Assembly: GCA_963767835.1 (NCBI GenBank)
Contig: CAVYFY010000004.1
Span: 1-64,000, forward strand
Length of the DNA stretch: 64,000 bases
Direction: 5' to 3'
Source: SIAQ01 sp963767835
Lineage (GTDB): Bacteria > Planctomycetota > Planctomycetia > Gemmatales > Gemmataceae
The notes under the pieces were generated by a model. The model was not told where the DNA came from, searched no databases, and was given only the letters and a program-made list of their open reading frames with translations. Shown here one piece after another: positions 19,570 to 29,384 of the stretch. The translations under genes were made by a program, and so were the position numbers. Each line of letters opens with the position of its first letter. The first letter of the stretch is position 1.

Positions 19570-20058
19570 TCAGTGCGGTTCGGCATTGCCGACATCGGGG
19601 ACGTCGATCCCCAAGGCCGTTGCCAGCGCGATTTGATGATCTTGTTCCTGCACCAAGATAATACGAATCTGTTCGGCCATCGCGTATTCTCCAAGCGCTT
19701 CGCATTGGCGAAGGCGTTGCCGATAGTTGCGGACCGTCTCATTCTCATTGTCGAGATCGAAGCGCAGCATATCCTCGGCCTTTTCCGAGGTTTTGACCGG
19801 TTTCGGCGTCACCTGCGGCATGCCGCCCAGGTAATCGATTTGCTTGGCGATGGTCAAGGCGTGCTGAAGCTCCTCGCCGGCATGGATTTCAAGTTCGGCA
19901 GCAATATTCATGTAAGGGGCACCCTTGAGGACTTGAGAATACACCACGTAGGCAATGATCGCCTGATACTCCCGCGCCAGATCCTCGTTGAGCAAATGGA
20001 TTAGCTCTTTTCGCGTGACCGGCCCCGCTGTCTCGGTTTTGCCTGAGTGATTCGCCAC
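19570..20058 (-). CDS. Ferritin-like (bacterioferritin-type) protein
   Basis: 162 residues, starting with GTG preceded by AAGGAG. Four-helix di-iron features: NEDLAREYQAIIAYVVY (E, Y), then EIHAGEELQHAL (ExxH), then later YAMAEQIR and VQEQDHQIALA (ExxxH-like). It probably oxidises and binds ferrous iron, reducing Fenton damage. It lies just upstream of glgX on the same strand, 20 bases away, so the two may be co-transcribed. Confidence 0.8.
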   Translation of the reverse strand: MANHSGKTETAGPVTRKELIHLLNEDLAREYQAIIAYVVYSQVLKGAPYMNIAAELEIHAGEELQHALTIAKQIDYLGGMPQVTPKPVKTSEKAEDMLRFDLDNENETVRNYRQRLRQCEALGEYAMAEQIRIILVQEQDHQIALATALGIDVPDVGNAEPH

Positions 20059-20215
20059 GTTGGTTCTCCTTGTAATGATCTGCGGCTAGTGCCTGCCGGG
20101 CTTTCAGCAAATGATATACCGAAGCGCCGGTACCGCGAGGCCCTTGGCGCTGTCAGTGCGGCATTCATTTTGCATCTGCCTTGTTGCCGAGCCTTGTTTT
20201 GGAGAACCACGAGCT

Positions 20216-22270
20216 ATGCCGGACTGCGTACTACAAATGCCGTCAGTGAATCCGGAATTTTCCGAAACCGAGATGCAGTTGAGTCGTGAGTGGCTGGTGG
20301 CCAATGGTCTGGGAGGTTACGCGTGCGGCACGATTGCCGGCGTCATGTCGCGGCGTTATCACAGCTTGCTGATCGCGGCCCTGCCGGCGCCCCTGGGCCG
20401 GCATATCATGCTGAATCATCTCACGGAGTTGCTCCGCTTCAGCGACGGCTCCAAGGCGCTGTTTGGCGGCGAGGAACGCAAGGATCAGTCGCTCGAATTG
20501 CCCGGCGTGCCCTTCTTGAAGTCGTTCCGTCTCGAGATGGGTCTGCCTGTGTGGCGCTTTGAAGCCGGCGGCGCCGCGGTGGAGAAACGCATTTTCATGC
20601 CGCACCAGCAGAACACCGTTTACGTCAATTATCGCCTGGTCGAGGGCAAGGAGAAAGTCCGACTCAAGCTCCGGCCTGCACTGCATTTTCGGCCCTACGA
20701 CGCGCCGGTTGGGTCCGTACACTACGGAGCCTATTCGCTTCATTCGCATGAGCATCGGCACGAAATCAGCGTGGCTGGCTCCAACCTGCCGCCCTTGCGT
20801 TTGTTCTTGCAAGGGCGCCGCAAGGCTTTCACGCTGGAGATTGCCTTACTCGAAAACCTGCGCTATCGCGTGGAGGAGAGCCGCGGCTACGAATCGCACG
20901 GCAGCTTGTGGAGCCCGGGGTACTTTCGCGCCGATTTGACTCCCGACGATGATGTGACGCTCATCGGTTCCACGGAGACGTGGGACACCATGTTGGCACT
21001 CAGGCCGGCGGAAGCTCTGAATGCGGAGCGTCATCGCCGTGAGCGCCTCTTGGATGACGCGGATGCCAGCGTTCGCAGCGGGCCAGCTGGGCAACTGGTA
21101 CTGGCCGGTGATCAATTCATCATCACGCCGGGCGGTCGCATCGACGAAGCCGCCCGCGCCCATGCCGCCGGCGATGAAGTGCGCACCGTCATTGCCGGCT
21201 ATCACTGGTTCACCGATTGGGGCCGCGATACGATGATCAGCCTCGAAGGCTTGACGCTGACAACCGGCCGACACATGGAAGCTGGCTACATCCTGCGCAC
21301 CTTCGCCCATTACGTTCGCGACGGCCTGATTCCCAACATGTTTCCCGAAGGCAAGCGCGATGGCCTGTACCACACAGCCGACGCCACGCTCTGGTTTTTT
21401 CACGCACTCGACCGCTACCTCGCTTACACCCAGGACCACGGCACGCTGCATCTGCTCATGCCCACCCTCGTGGACATCATCGAGCACCATCGCCGCGGCA
21501 CGCGCTTCGGCATCGGCGTCGATCCGCACGACGGCTTGCTGCGTCAGGGACAGGAGGGCTATCAGCTTACGTGGATGGACGCCAAGGTCGGCGATTGGGT
21601 GGTCACGCCGCGGCGCGGCAAGGCGGTCGAGATCAACGCCCTCTGGTACAATGCGCTCAGGCTCATGGAAAAGTGGTTGCGGAACCAAGATGAAAAGCGG
21701 TCACGTGAAATGGCCGAAATGGCGAATACGACAGAGCGCTCCTTCAACGAGCGCTTCTGGTTCGCCGACGGCGGCTATTTGTACGACGTCCTTGACGGCG
21801 AGAAAGGGGCGGATGGCTCCTGTCGGCCCAATCAGATTTTCGCGATTTCGCTGCCTAATCCGGTCCTGAATAAGGAACGTTGGCCCGCCGTGCTCAAGGT
21901 GGTGGCTGAGCGCCTGTTGACGCCGGTGGGTTTGCGCTCCCTGGCTCCGGGAAGCCCCGAGTATAAGGCGAAATACTTCGGCAACCTAAGGGCCCGCGAT
22001 GCCGCCTACCATCAGGGTACGGTATGGTGCTGGCTGATTGGGCCATTCATTGACGCATGGATTCGCGTTCATCCAGAGGATCGGCAAGGCGCCCGCCGCT
22101 TCCTGAAAGGCTTTGAGGCGCATCTCGGCGAAGAATGCATCGGCTCGATCAGCGAAATCTGCGACGCGGAACCGCCGTTCACGCCGCGAGGATGTGTAGC
22201 CCAGGCCTGGAGCGTCGCGGAGGTGCTGCGCTCCTGGAGGACGACGGCGCCGCAACAACAATCTGCTTGA
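20216..22270 (+). CDS. Archaeal-type glycogen debranching enzyme (amylo-alpha-1,6-glucosidase)
   Basis: 684 residues. N-terminal GDE_N-like domain (REWLVANGLGGYACGT, MSRRYHSLLIAAL), then an (alpha/alpha)6 GH133-type barrel with GYHWFTDWGRDTMIS, DATLWFFHALDRYL and LTWMDAKVGDWVVTPR. It removes alpha-1,6-linked glucose from glycogen. The start MPDCVLQMPSVNPEF at 20216 is chosen because upstream codons look non-coding. It is intact and followed 69 bases later by treZ on the same strand. Having this enzyme and GlgX side by side is redundant for debranching and suggests heavy use of glycogen. Confidence 0.9.
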   Translation: MPDCVLQMPSVNPEFSETEMQLSREWLVANGLGGYACGTIAGVMSRRYHSLLIAALPAPLGRHIMLNHLTELLRFSDGSKALFGGEERKDQSLELPGVPFLKSFRLEMGLPVWRFEAGGAAVEKRIFMPHQQNTVYVNYRLVEGKEKVRLKLRPALHFRPYDAPVGSVHYGAYSLHSHEHRHEISVAGSNLPPLRLFLQGRRKAFTLEIALLENLRYRVEESRGYESHGSLWSPGYFRADLTPDDDVTLIGSTETWDTMLALRPAEALNAERHRRERLLDDADASVRSGPAGQLVLAGDQFIITPGGRIDEAARAHAAGDEVRTVIAGYHWFTDWGRDTMISLEGLTLTTGRHMEAGYILRTFAHYVRDGLIPNMFPEGKRDGLYHTADATLWFFHALDRYLAYTQDHGTLHLLMPTLVDIIEHHRRGTRFGIGVDPHDGLLRQGQEGYQLTWMDAKVGDWVVTPRRGKAVEINALWYNALRLMEKWLRNQDEKRSREMAEMANTTERSFNERFWFADGGYLYDVLDGEKGADGSCRPNQIFAISLPNPVLNKERWPAVLKVVAERLLTPVGLRSLAPGSPEYKAKYFGNLRARDAAYHQGTVWCWLIGPFIDAWIRVHPEDRQGARRFLKGFEAHLGEECIGSISEICDAEPPFTPRGCVAQAWSVAEVLRSWRTTAPQQQSA

Positions 22271-22339
22271 CTGATCCCGCGGCTTCCCAAAAATGCGCAG
22301 CTCCAATGCGCAAGCAATTAAGGCATTAGCTGGTTGGCA

Positions 22340-24230
22340 ATGAGTGCGAACAAATTCACCATCGGAGCCATCGCCACGAGCGGCGGAGTTCAATTCCGCG
22401 TCTGGGCGCCGAAGTGTTCGCGTGTTGAATTGATCTTGGAAAATGCGCCGGCAAAAACGCTCGCTCCCGAAGGAAGAGGCTATTTCAGCGGCCTTGTTGC
22501 AGAAGCGAAACCAGATTCGCAATACCGATTCCGCCTGGATGGCGGCGGCGAGCTTTATCCCGATCCAGCGTCGCGATTCCAGCCGCACGGTCCGCACGGT
22601 CCGTCTCAGGTCGTCGATGCGAGCGCCTTTCATTGGACCGATGAAGCGTGGTCCGGGGTGCCGACCGACCGGCGTGTCATTTACGAGATGCACATCGGCA
22701 CATTCACGCCAAAAGGCACCTGGGCCGCGGCCCAGCGTGAATTGCCGGCGTTGGCGGATCTCGGAATCACGATCCTGGAAGTGATGCCGGTCGCCGATTT
22801 CCCGGGGCAGTTCGGCTGGGGCTACGACGGCGTCAATCTCTTTGCCCCAACGCGCCTCTACGGCAGCCCCGATGATTTCCGCCGCTTGGTCGATGCGGCC
22901 CATGCCCTTGACATGGGCGTCATTCTCGACGTCGTTTACAATCACTTGGGCCCGGACGGCAATTATCTGCCGCACTTTTCGGACAGCTACTTCAGCAAAC
23001 GGTACAAGAATGAATGGGGCGATCCCATCAACTTCGACGGCGCCGACGCCGGCCCCGTGCGCGAATACTTCCTGGCCAATGCTCAATACTGGATTGAGGA
23101 ATTTCACCTGGATGGACTGCGCCTGGACGCCACGCAGCAGATTTTCGATGCTTCCTCGCCGCATATCCTGGCTGAGATCAGTGCGCGGGTCCGCGCTGCC
23201 GGCAAGAACCGGCACACGTTCCTCGTAGGGGAGAATGAGCGCCAGGACGGGCGGCATGGTTCGCTCACCCGAGGCGGGCGGCTATGGGCTCGACGCCCTC
23301 TGGAACGACGATTTTCATCACTCCGCGGTCGTGGCGCTCACCGGCCGCAATGACGCCTATTACAGCGATCACCTGGGTAGGCCGCAAGAATTCATTTCGG
23401 CGGCCAAGTGGGGCTTTCTCTTTCAAGGACAGCGCTACTCCTGGCAAAAAGCCCGGCGCGGGCATCCCGCATTGGACTTGGCCCCTACGAACTTTGTGAC
23501 CTTTCTCGAAAACCACGATCAGGTCGCCAACTCGCCACGGGGAGAGCGCGTGCATTCGCAAACCAGTCCCGGGCGCTGGCGGGCGATGTCAGCCCTTCTG
23601 CTTCTAGGCCCGGCTACGCCGATGCTTTTCCAGGGTCAGGAGTTTGGCAGTTCCAGGTCTTTTTACTATTTCGCCGATCACAAGCCCGACCTGGCCCAGT
23701 GGGTGGCCAAGGGCCGGCAGCGGTTCCTGAGCCAGTTTGCCGGCATGGTCAACTTTCGGCTCGTCGGTCAAGTTCCCGCCCCACACGATCTTGCCACCTT
23801 CGAGCGTTGCAAACTCGATCAACGCGAGCGCGACTCCCATGCCGCCTGCGTTGCTCTTTATCGCGATCTGTTGCAGCTACGGCGCAGTGATCCCGCTTTT
23901 CGCTCGCCCCGTCCTCGTGCCGTCGATGGAGCGGTCCTAGGGCCAAACGCTTTGGTACTGCGTTTTTTCGTGGAGGGCGGCGACGATCGATTGCTGATCG
24001 TGAATTTCGGGTGCAATCTGAAGCTGCGTGAAACGCCCGAGCCATTGCTTGCGCCGCCGGAGAACATGATCTGGTCCGTCGCTTGGTCCAGCGAAGATGG
24101 CCGCTACGGGGGCTGCGGCCACGCGGCGCTTGAGAGCGATGAAAACTGGCATATCCCGGGCGAGGCAGCCGTCGTGTTGGCGCCGAAGCGCCGATTTGAA
24201 CATTATGAGCAAGTCGATCTGCCAAGTTGA
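22340..24230 (+). CDS. treZ: Malto-oligosyltrehalose trehalohydrolase TreZ, frameshifted
   Basis: About 629 residues when rejoined. N-terminal VQFRVWAPKCSRVEL (CBM48-like), then a GH13 barrel: GWGYDGVNLFAPTRLYG, ILDVVYNHLGPDGNY, GLRLDATQQIFD (nucleophile D), VGENERQ (acid/base E) and FLENHDQVAN. TreZ releases trehalose from maltooligosyltrehalose. The frame breaks near 23250 right after GENERQ and resumes at MVRSPEAGGYGLDAL; one base too many explains it. The partner TreY is not in this window. A clear terminator follows at 24305. Confidence 0.9.
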
Positions 24231-24304
24231 CTGCATCTCGCCGATGATGCAAAACTGCAACGCAGCAGTGTATCTTGGATTCAACGAATTACATCGCTAA
24301 GATA

Positions 24305-24337
24305 AACCAGGCGCGCAGCTTGCCTGGTTATTTTGTT
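24305..24337 (+). terminator. Rho-independent terminator after treZ
   Basis: AACCAGGC (24305-24312) pairs with GCCTGGTT (24322-24329), followed by ATTTTGTT. It ends the debranching enzyme-treZ unit. Confidence 0.75.
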
Positions 24338-24481
24338 CGGTGAGCACATCCATATCCAACGTCAGAATGCTTATGCACTCTGCACCCAACGTCCCGTTGA
24401 CAATTCCTATGGCACCCATCGGAAGCCTTCCCAGGCCCTTGGCACGGCGTTTGCCCGCACAAAGCTCGGGGGTGCTTGATT

Positions 24482-26986
24482 ATGACTGATTCGCGTGAGG
24501 AGGACTTGCTGCGCTCCTTGGCATTGAAGAACGCCAAGACCATTATGCTGGCCCGCCAACGGGTCGAAGAAGAGCTTCTCCGAGCCAAAGATTTCTACGA
24601 CGTCGTGATGGCGAATATGGGCGAGGGCTTGTACGCCGTCGATGCGCGGGGTTGCGTTACTTACATGAATCCGGCCGCGGAGAGATTGCTCGGCTGGATG
24701 AATGACGAACTTCGCGGCCGCAAAATGCATGAGGCCACGCATTACAAACATCACGACGGCACCCCCTTTCCCGCTGATCAGTGCGCCGGGCTCCGCGTCC
24801 TTCACGACGGCATCGCCTTGAAGGACTGCCACGACTGGTTCATCCGCAAAGACGCCACCTTCATTCCCGTTATTTATGGCTCTTCGCCCATCCGGTCCGG
24901 CGACAAGGTGGTCGGCCTGGTGGTCGTTTTCCGGGACGCGACCGAGCAGTTGAACGCCGAGCAAGCTCAACTTAACTTGGCCGCCATCGTTGAATCCTCC
25001 GACGATGCGATTGTCAGCAAGGACTTGAACGGCATCATTCGCAGCTGGAATAAAGGGGCCGAGCGAATTTTCGGCTACACCAAGGTGGAAGTCATCGGCA
25101 AATCGATTACCGTCCTGTTGCCTGCCGATCGGCTTGAGGAGGAAACGGAGATTCTCCGGCGGCTGCGGCGCGGCGAGAGCATCGGCCATTTTGATACGGT
25201 TCGCCGGCACAAATCAGGTTGGCTCATTGACGTGTCGGTCACGATCTCACCAATCCGTGATTCCACCGGGCAGGTCATCGGCGCCTCGAAGATCGGCCGC
25301 GACATCTCGGCGAGGCGACGGATCGAGCACATGACCCGATTTATCGCCAATGTCAACGCGGTCCTTGCCGAACTGACCGACTTTGAAAGCACCTTGCAAA
25401 AGGTCGCTCGCTTGGCGGTGCCGGTCTTTGCCGATTGGTGCGCCGTGGACATGGCCGAGGCGGATGGTTCGGTACGCCGGCTTGCGCTGATGCATGCCGA
25501 TTCCGCCAAACTTCAACTGGTAAAAGATATTCGTCGCCAGTATCCACCCCAGCCGTCGGATGCCTTTGGTGTCATGAAAGTGTTGCGCACGCGCGAGCCG
25601 GACTGGGCGGCGGAAATAACCGAAGAACTTCTGCCAACGTCGCTGCGAAATCCAGAACATTTGAAGTTGATTCAAGTGCTGGGCTTGCGATCGTATATTT
25701 GCGTGCCGCTTCATTCCCGCAGCAAGACGATCGGAGCATTGACCTTTGCTACTGCCGAGTCTGGGCGCAATTACACAGCCGACGATGTTCAGGCGGCCAT
25801 CGATCTGGCTCACCGCCTGGTGATTGCCATCGAGAATTCCAATCTGGTGTCGGCGCTCAAGGAATCGGACCGTCGCAAGGACGAATTCCTCGCCATTCTG
25901 GCTCATGAGCTTCGCAATCCTCTCGCGCCCATCCGCAGCGCCATCGACATCATGCGCACCCAAGGCCCCGCACTGCCCGACGTGCAATGGGCTCGCGACG
26001 TCGTCGATCGGCAACTCGATCAAATGACCCGATTGGTCGATGACCTATTGGATGTCTCGCGCATCACGCGTGGGAAAATTGAATTGCGGAAGGAGCAGGT
26101 TTCGCTCGCGACGGTGGTGGCGCTTGCGGTCGAAGCGAGCCGGCCGCTCATGGAAACGCATCGCCACGAGCTTACGATTGGCCTACCGCCGGAGCCCATC
26201 ATTCTGTCAGCCGACCGGGTGCGCCTTGCTCAGGTTTTGTCAAACCTGCTTAATAACGCCGCAAAGTATATGGAAGAGGGGGGGCACATCTGGTTGACCG
26301 GCGAGCGGGTTGATGATCGGGTCAGCATTCGCGTCAAGGACACGGGCGTGGGCATCTCGGCGGAAATGTTGCCGCATATCTTTGACATGTTCACTCAGGT
26401 CGATCATTCATTGGAGCGCTCGCAGGGCGGACTCGGCATCGGCCTGACGCTGGTGCAGCGTCTTATCGCTCTTCACGGGGGCACCGTTCGCGCCTTCAGT
26501 GCCGGGACGGGCAAGGGAAGTGAGTTTGTGGTAAACCTGCCGGCGACAACACCGGACAGCGTCGTCGCTCCAGTTAATGCCAGTTCTGACCTCGACAAAT
26601 CTTTCGCAAGCGCGCCGCTGCTTCGCATTCTCGTCGTGGATGACAACAAGGACGCCGCCAATGGCCTCGCGAAGCTTCTCCGCATTCTCGGCCACGACGT
26701 GCACACGGCGTATGATGGCATGGAGGCCCTGGGCGCTGCATCCATTTTTAAGCCAGACGTGGCAATTCTCGACATAGGACTGCCGAAGCTGAACGGCTAT
26801 GAGGTGGCTCAGCGCATCCGCGCTGAACGAGGGAATCAAATTATCATGATCGCTGTGACGGGTTGGGGGCAGGAAAATGATCGCCGCCGCTCCAAGGAAG
26901 CAGGTTTCGATTGCCATATTACCAAGCCAATCGAATTCTCCGCGCTGAAAAGAATGCTCGCTTCCGTACAACCGCAGAACTGTTGA
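24482..26986 (+). CDS. Hybrid sensor histidine kinase (PAS-PAS-GAF-HisKA-HATPase-REC)
   Basis: 834 residues without a membrane segment, so cytosolic. Order: PAS about 35-140 (VMANMGEGLYAVDARG), PAS with PAC about 160-275 (VESSDDAIVSKDLNG), GAF about 295-455, HisKA with phospho-acceptor in ILAHELRNPLAP, HATPase (NLLNNAAKYMEEGG, VKDTGVGISAEMLP, GGLGIGLTLVQRL) and a C-terminal receiver (ILVVDDNKDAAN, ILDIGLPKLNG, HITKPIEF). It probably integrates redox or small-molecule cues. The same kinase-receiver layout recurs in the interrupted gene at 46514-50077, a likely paralogue. It has no adjacent output regulator; the attached receiver may pass phosphate to one elsewhere. Confidence 0.9.
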   Translation: MTDSREEDLLRSLALKNAKTIMLARQRVEEELLRAKDFYDVVMANMGEGLYAVDARGCVTYMNPAAERLLGWMNDELRGRKMHEATHYKHHDGTPFPADQCAGLRVLHDGIALKDCHDWFIRKDATFIPVIYGSSPIRSGDKVVGLVVVFRDATEQLNAEQAQLNLAAIVESSDDAIVSKDLNGIIRSWNKGAERIFGYTKVEVIGKSITVLLPADRLEEETEILRRLRRGESIGHFDTVRRHKSGWLIDVSVTISPIRDSTGQVIGASKIGRDISARRRIEHMTRFIANVNAVLAELTDFESTLQKVARLAVPVFADWCAVDMAEADGSVRRLALMHADSAKLQLVKDIRRQYPPQPSDAFGVMKVLRTREPDWAAEITEELLPTSLRNPEHLKLIQVLGLRSYICVPLHSRSKTIGALTFATAESGRNYTADDVQAAIDLAHRLVIAIENSNLVSALKESDRRKDEFLAILAHELRNPLAPIRSAIDIMRTQGPALPDVQWARDVVDRQLDQMTRLVDDLLDVSRITRGKIELRKEQVSLATVVALAVEASRPLMETHRHELTIGLPPEPIILSADRVRLAQVLSNLLNNAAKYMEEGGHIWLTGERVDDRVSIRVKDTGVGISAEMLPHIFDMFTQVDHSLERSQGGLGIGLTLVQRLIALHGGTVRAFSAGTGKGSEFVVNLPATTPDSVVAPVNASSDLDKSFASAPLLRILVVDDNKDAANGLAKLLRILGHDVHTAYDGMEALGAASIFKPDVAILDIGLPKLNGYEVAQRIRAERGNQIIMIAVTGWGQENDRRRSKEAGFDCHITKPIEFSALKRMLASVQPQNC

Positions 26987-26992
26987 GAAAGT

Positions 26993-27042
26993 TCGGCAGG
27001 GCGCGGTCTTTAGGTTAAGACCGGACCCGCCGAAAAAAGGCT
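26993..27042. repeat. Hairpin between convergent genes
   Basis: CGGTCTT and AAGACCG with flanking imperfect GGC/GCC pairs form a stem in the gap between the kinase and the minus-strand LEA-like gene. It may end transcription from both sides; there is no strong T tract. Confidence 0.35.
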
Positions 27043-27101
27043 GGCGTCTTGGTTGCCAGGGCCGCCGCGCCCAGTTCGGAAGCGCGGTGGCCCGGCTGCG
27101 G

Positions 27102-27620
27102 TCAATCCTTAAGAGCCCGGCCCAGGTAAAAACCAAGGCCGAAGCAAATCAGCAGCGCGGGCACCGGATGGTTCCTGACGACCTGTTCGACATCATGGGC
27201 CACGCCGCTAAGCTTGGCCTGCTCGAGGTACTGGCCACTGCCCTTGATGCCCTCAGCGACCGCCCTGGAAGCGGCGCCGGTCAGCCCGTCGTGTGGCGTT
27301 TTTTTGGCCATGGCGTCGCCGAAGTCGCGGATCTCATGACCGGCGGATGCCGTGATATTATCCGCTTTTTGGCCAACGGCGCAAACTGCTTCGGTGGCCA
27401 TTTCTCCAACGGCGGCCGCGGCTTCTTTGGCCTTGCCGAGAGCAGCCCCCCCGGCATCTTTGACTTTGTTCAGAGCGTCGGCGCCGGTTTCTTTGGCGCC
27501 TTGATATGCCTCCCGGCCCGCTTCGCCGGCCTTGGTTAGCGCGTCCGCGCCGGCCTGCTTGGCCTTGTCCATGTGTTCCGCGCCCGTGCTGGTACGCGGA
27601 TCAAAAGTGGTGCTAGCCAT
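27102..27620 (-). CDS. LEA/apolipoprotein-like stress protein with C-terminal membrane anchor
   Basis: 172 residues. The central part is an Ala/Lys/Glu-rich amphipathic helix with 11-mer-like repeats (KAGEAGREAYQGAKETGADA), typical of late-embryogenesis-abundant type proteins. The C-terminus HPVPALLICFGLGFYLGRAL is a DUF883-like glycine-zipper helix, which anchors ElaB/YqjD-type proteins in the inner membrane. It is related to the protein at 28713-29114 (both contain GQYLEQ and NPxPALLI-like ends). It probably protects membranes during drying or osmotic stress; this is inference. Confidence 0.7.
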   Translation of the reverse strand: MASTTFDPRTSTGAEHMDKAKQAGADALTKAGEAGREAYQGAKETGADALNKVKDAGGAALGKAKEAAAAVGEMATEAVCAVGQKADNITASAGHEIRDFGDAMAKKTPHDGLTGAASRAVAEGIKGSGQYLEQAKLSGVAHDVEQVVRNHPVPALLICFGLGFYLGRALKD

Positions 27621-27670
27621 GATTCGTTCTCCTTATGAGTTATTGCTGTCAAGAATGGTGGTATCACAGA

Positions 27671-28327
27671 TCACCACCGTGGTTGCCTGGCGTCCGCGGG
27701 CGAGCTTGGTTTTTGCGTTTCGGGAGCGGCCGGCTCCGGTTCGGTAAAGGGCAAATCGGATTGGCTGATCGGCTCACCCCCAATTTTGCGGGTGACTCCG
27801 TCGATGATTGAACGCAGTTCATCGCTTAAGTGCGGTGGAACCTCCTTGACGACCAGTTCGCGGATAGTGCCGATGGCGACGCCCAGTGCCAGGCCCTTCA
27901 ATTGTTGAAGCTCTGGCTCGATGACGCCCAAGATCCCCTCCGGCTTGGATTCCGGGGGCTCAGGGAGCGGCGACGGCTTGTGATGGCCGTTACCCGTCAG
28001 GGGGCGCTTCACCGGTGCTCGCCCTGGCGCCCTTGAGCGAACTTCCCCTTCGCGAGGCAAAAGCGAACCAAGCACGTAGCCGCACAGAATCGAACCACCC
28101 ACCATCAGCCAGGGCCGCCGTTGCACGTGCGCCGGTATGTCTACGGCTTCCTTGACCGATTCGACGCTCTCATGCATCGTGTCTTTGACGCTGGCAACCG
28201 TCTCGCGCACCGCGGACGTGGCTTCGTGCACCGAGCCCACGAGCTTGTCTTCAAGCGTTTCCAATTTCTCCGTTAACGACTCGCGCGTCCGTTCCATGCG
28301 TCGGCGAATTACTTCTTCGTCTTCCAT
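27671..28327 (-). CDS. DUF883/DUF3618-like membrane-associated protein
   Basis: 218 residues. The N-terminus MEDEEVIRRRMERTRESLTE is the DUF3618-type motif (RxxMExTRxxL), followed by a heptad-type helix and a single glycine-rich hydrophobic segment (PWLMVGGSILCGYVLGSLL). A Pro/Lys-rich linker leads to a second helical region (LKGLALGVAIGTIRELVVKEV). The start overlaps the end of the holin-like gene by 19 bases, so the genes are coupled. Stress or cell-envelope role inferred from company. Confidence 0.65.
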   Translation of the reverse strand: MEDEEVIRRRMERTRESLTEKLETLEDKLVGSVHEATSAVRETVASVKDTMHESVESVKEAVDIPAHVQRRPWLMVGGSILCGYVLGSLLPREGEVRSRAPGRAPVKRPLTGNGHHKPSPLPEPPESKPEGILGVIEPELQQLKGLALGVAIGTIRELVVKEVPPHLSDELRSIIDGVTRKIGGEPISQSDLPFTEPEPAAPETQKPSSPADARQPRW

Positions 28328-28712
28328 TGCAAATTCTCCTTAAGGCCTTCAAGTGCCTTATCGGGCGTCATTTTGACCGAATTCAATTGGGTCAATCCCC
28401 ACAGGACGAGAATCGTTCCTGTCAAGCCAATTCCGCTGCCGACAATCGCGAACGTGGCCCACAGCGGCATCTCGGGGAACAGCGCGTTTCCGGCGAAGGC
28501 AGCGGCTGCGCCAAGAGGACGACCGATGGCGTCATGACCATCATGCCCGCCAGAAGCGGCATGAATGCCTGCATGGCCCGATTTATGTCGTGCTTGAGCT
28601 CCACCTGGAACAGCGTGAGCTGCTCCATGAAAAGACGGCGAGCATCGAGGACGATTCCGCCCACCAGCGTGGAAACCTTCGTTTCAGATTCGGCTTCGAT
28701 ATCGACGGCCAT
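28309..28712 (-). CDS. Phage-holin-like (DUF1469-type) membrane protein, frameshifted
   Basis: Starts MAVDIEAESETKVSTL with GGAGGTGA upstream. LTLFQVELKHDINRAMQAF and a first hydrophobic segment (LLAGMMVMTPSVVLL) are followed, after a single-base break near 28515, by AAFAGNALFPEMPLWATFAI and a second segment (GSGIGLTGTILVLWGL), ending TAA at 28309. About 133 residues, the usual size of the Holin-X/YqjE family found beside DUF883 proteins. The reading frame upstream has no stop before this start, see the entry at 28713. Confidence 0.65.
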
Positions 28713-29114
28713 GATTTCACCTCCCGCGATTCGGGCGATCAAGATACCTACTCCGACTCCAATCAGCAAAGCCGGTATCGGATTGCGGCGAATGAGATCG
28801 GTCACGTCGTCGCCGATGCCTTTCAAGCCGTGCTGCTCCAAATATTGGCCTCCTCCTTCGAGTTTATTGGCGACTGTTTCGCCGGCGTTGTGGAGCATGG
28901 CGGCGGTCGGCTCGCGGTCGCGAATTGCACCACCGAGCGATTCCATGCCTGCGCCCATCGCTTCGGTGGCACGCTCAGCTTTATTTCCGATGAACGTCGC
29001 TGCCTCTCTGGCCTTGCCAGCGATCGTAGCGCTAACCGATTCCGCTTGTTGGCGCGGCCGCTCTTCAACTCCGGTTCCGGCCCCTTCTGTATTGTTCGTG
29101 ATAGGAATGTGCAT
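28713..29114 (-). CDS. DUF883/LEA-like protein, runs without a stop into the holin-like gene
   Basis: Starts MHIPITNNTEGAG with GGGAGG upstream. Ala/Glu-rich helical repeats (GKAREAATFIGNKAERATEA) end in NPIPALLIGVGVGILIARI, a membrane anchor like that of the 27102 protein. No stop codon separates this frame from the next gene's ATG at 28712. With one extra base the frame would end AR-N-R-G-R-stop at a TGA inside the next gene's ribosome-binding site. So either the two proteins are truly fused or a base is missing here. Confidence 0.6.
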
Positions 29115-29384
29115 GATAACCTCCCCACTTACAAGTTTGCCGCGCAGGCGCACTCCACATTTGGTTGCATCCCGCGTCAACACCGAAAGTGGATTTCGCA
29201 AAATCTATGCCAATCAGCGTGGGCAAGAAATGCTCGCGATTTCGCCGCCGCGTTAGGGTCAACAGCACTTGTGGGAAAAGTGTTTCTCCCAACGGGAAGA
29301 ACCAGCGCGATTTCACGGGGAGAGTTTGCACCAATTGGCACGATGCGTGCGTGACCGAGGCCAGCGTGTAGTGGAGAGTCGAGC
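29115..29384. other. Divergent intergenic region
   Basis: 270 bases between the minus-strand DUF883-like cluster and the plus-strand AI-2E-type gene. It should hold both promoters. I see no clear -10/-35 pair, repeat or RNA. Confidence 0.4.
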
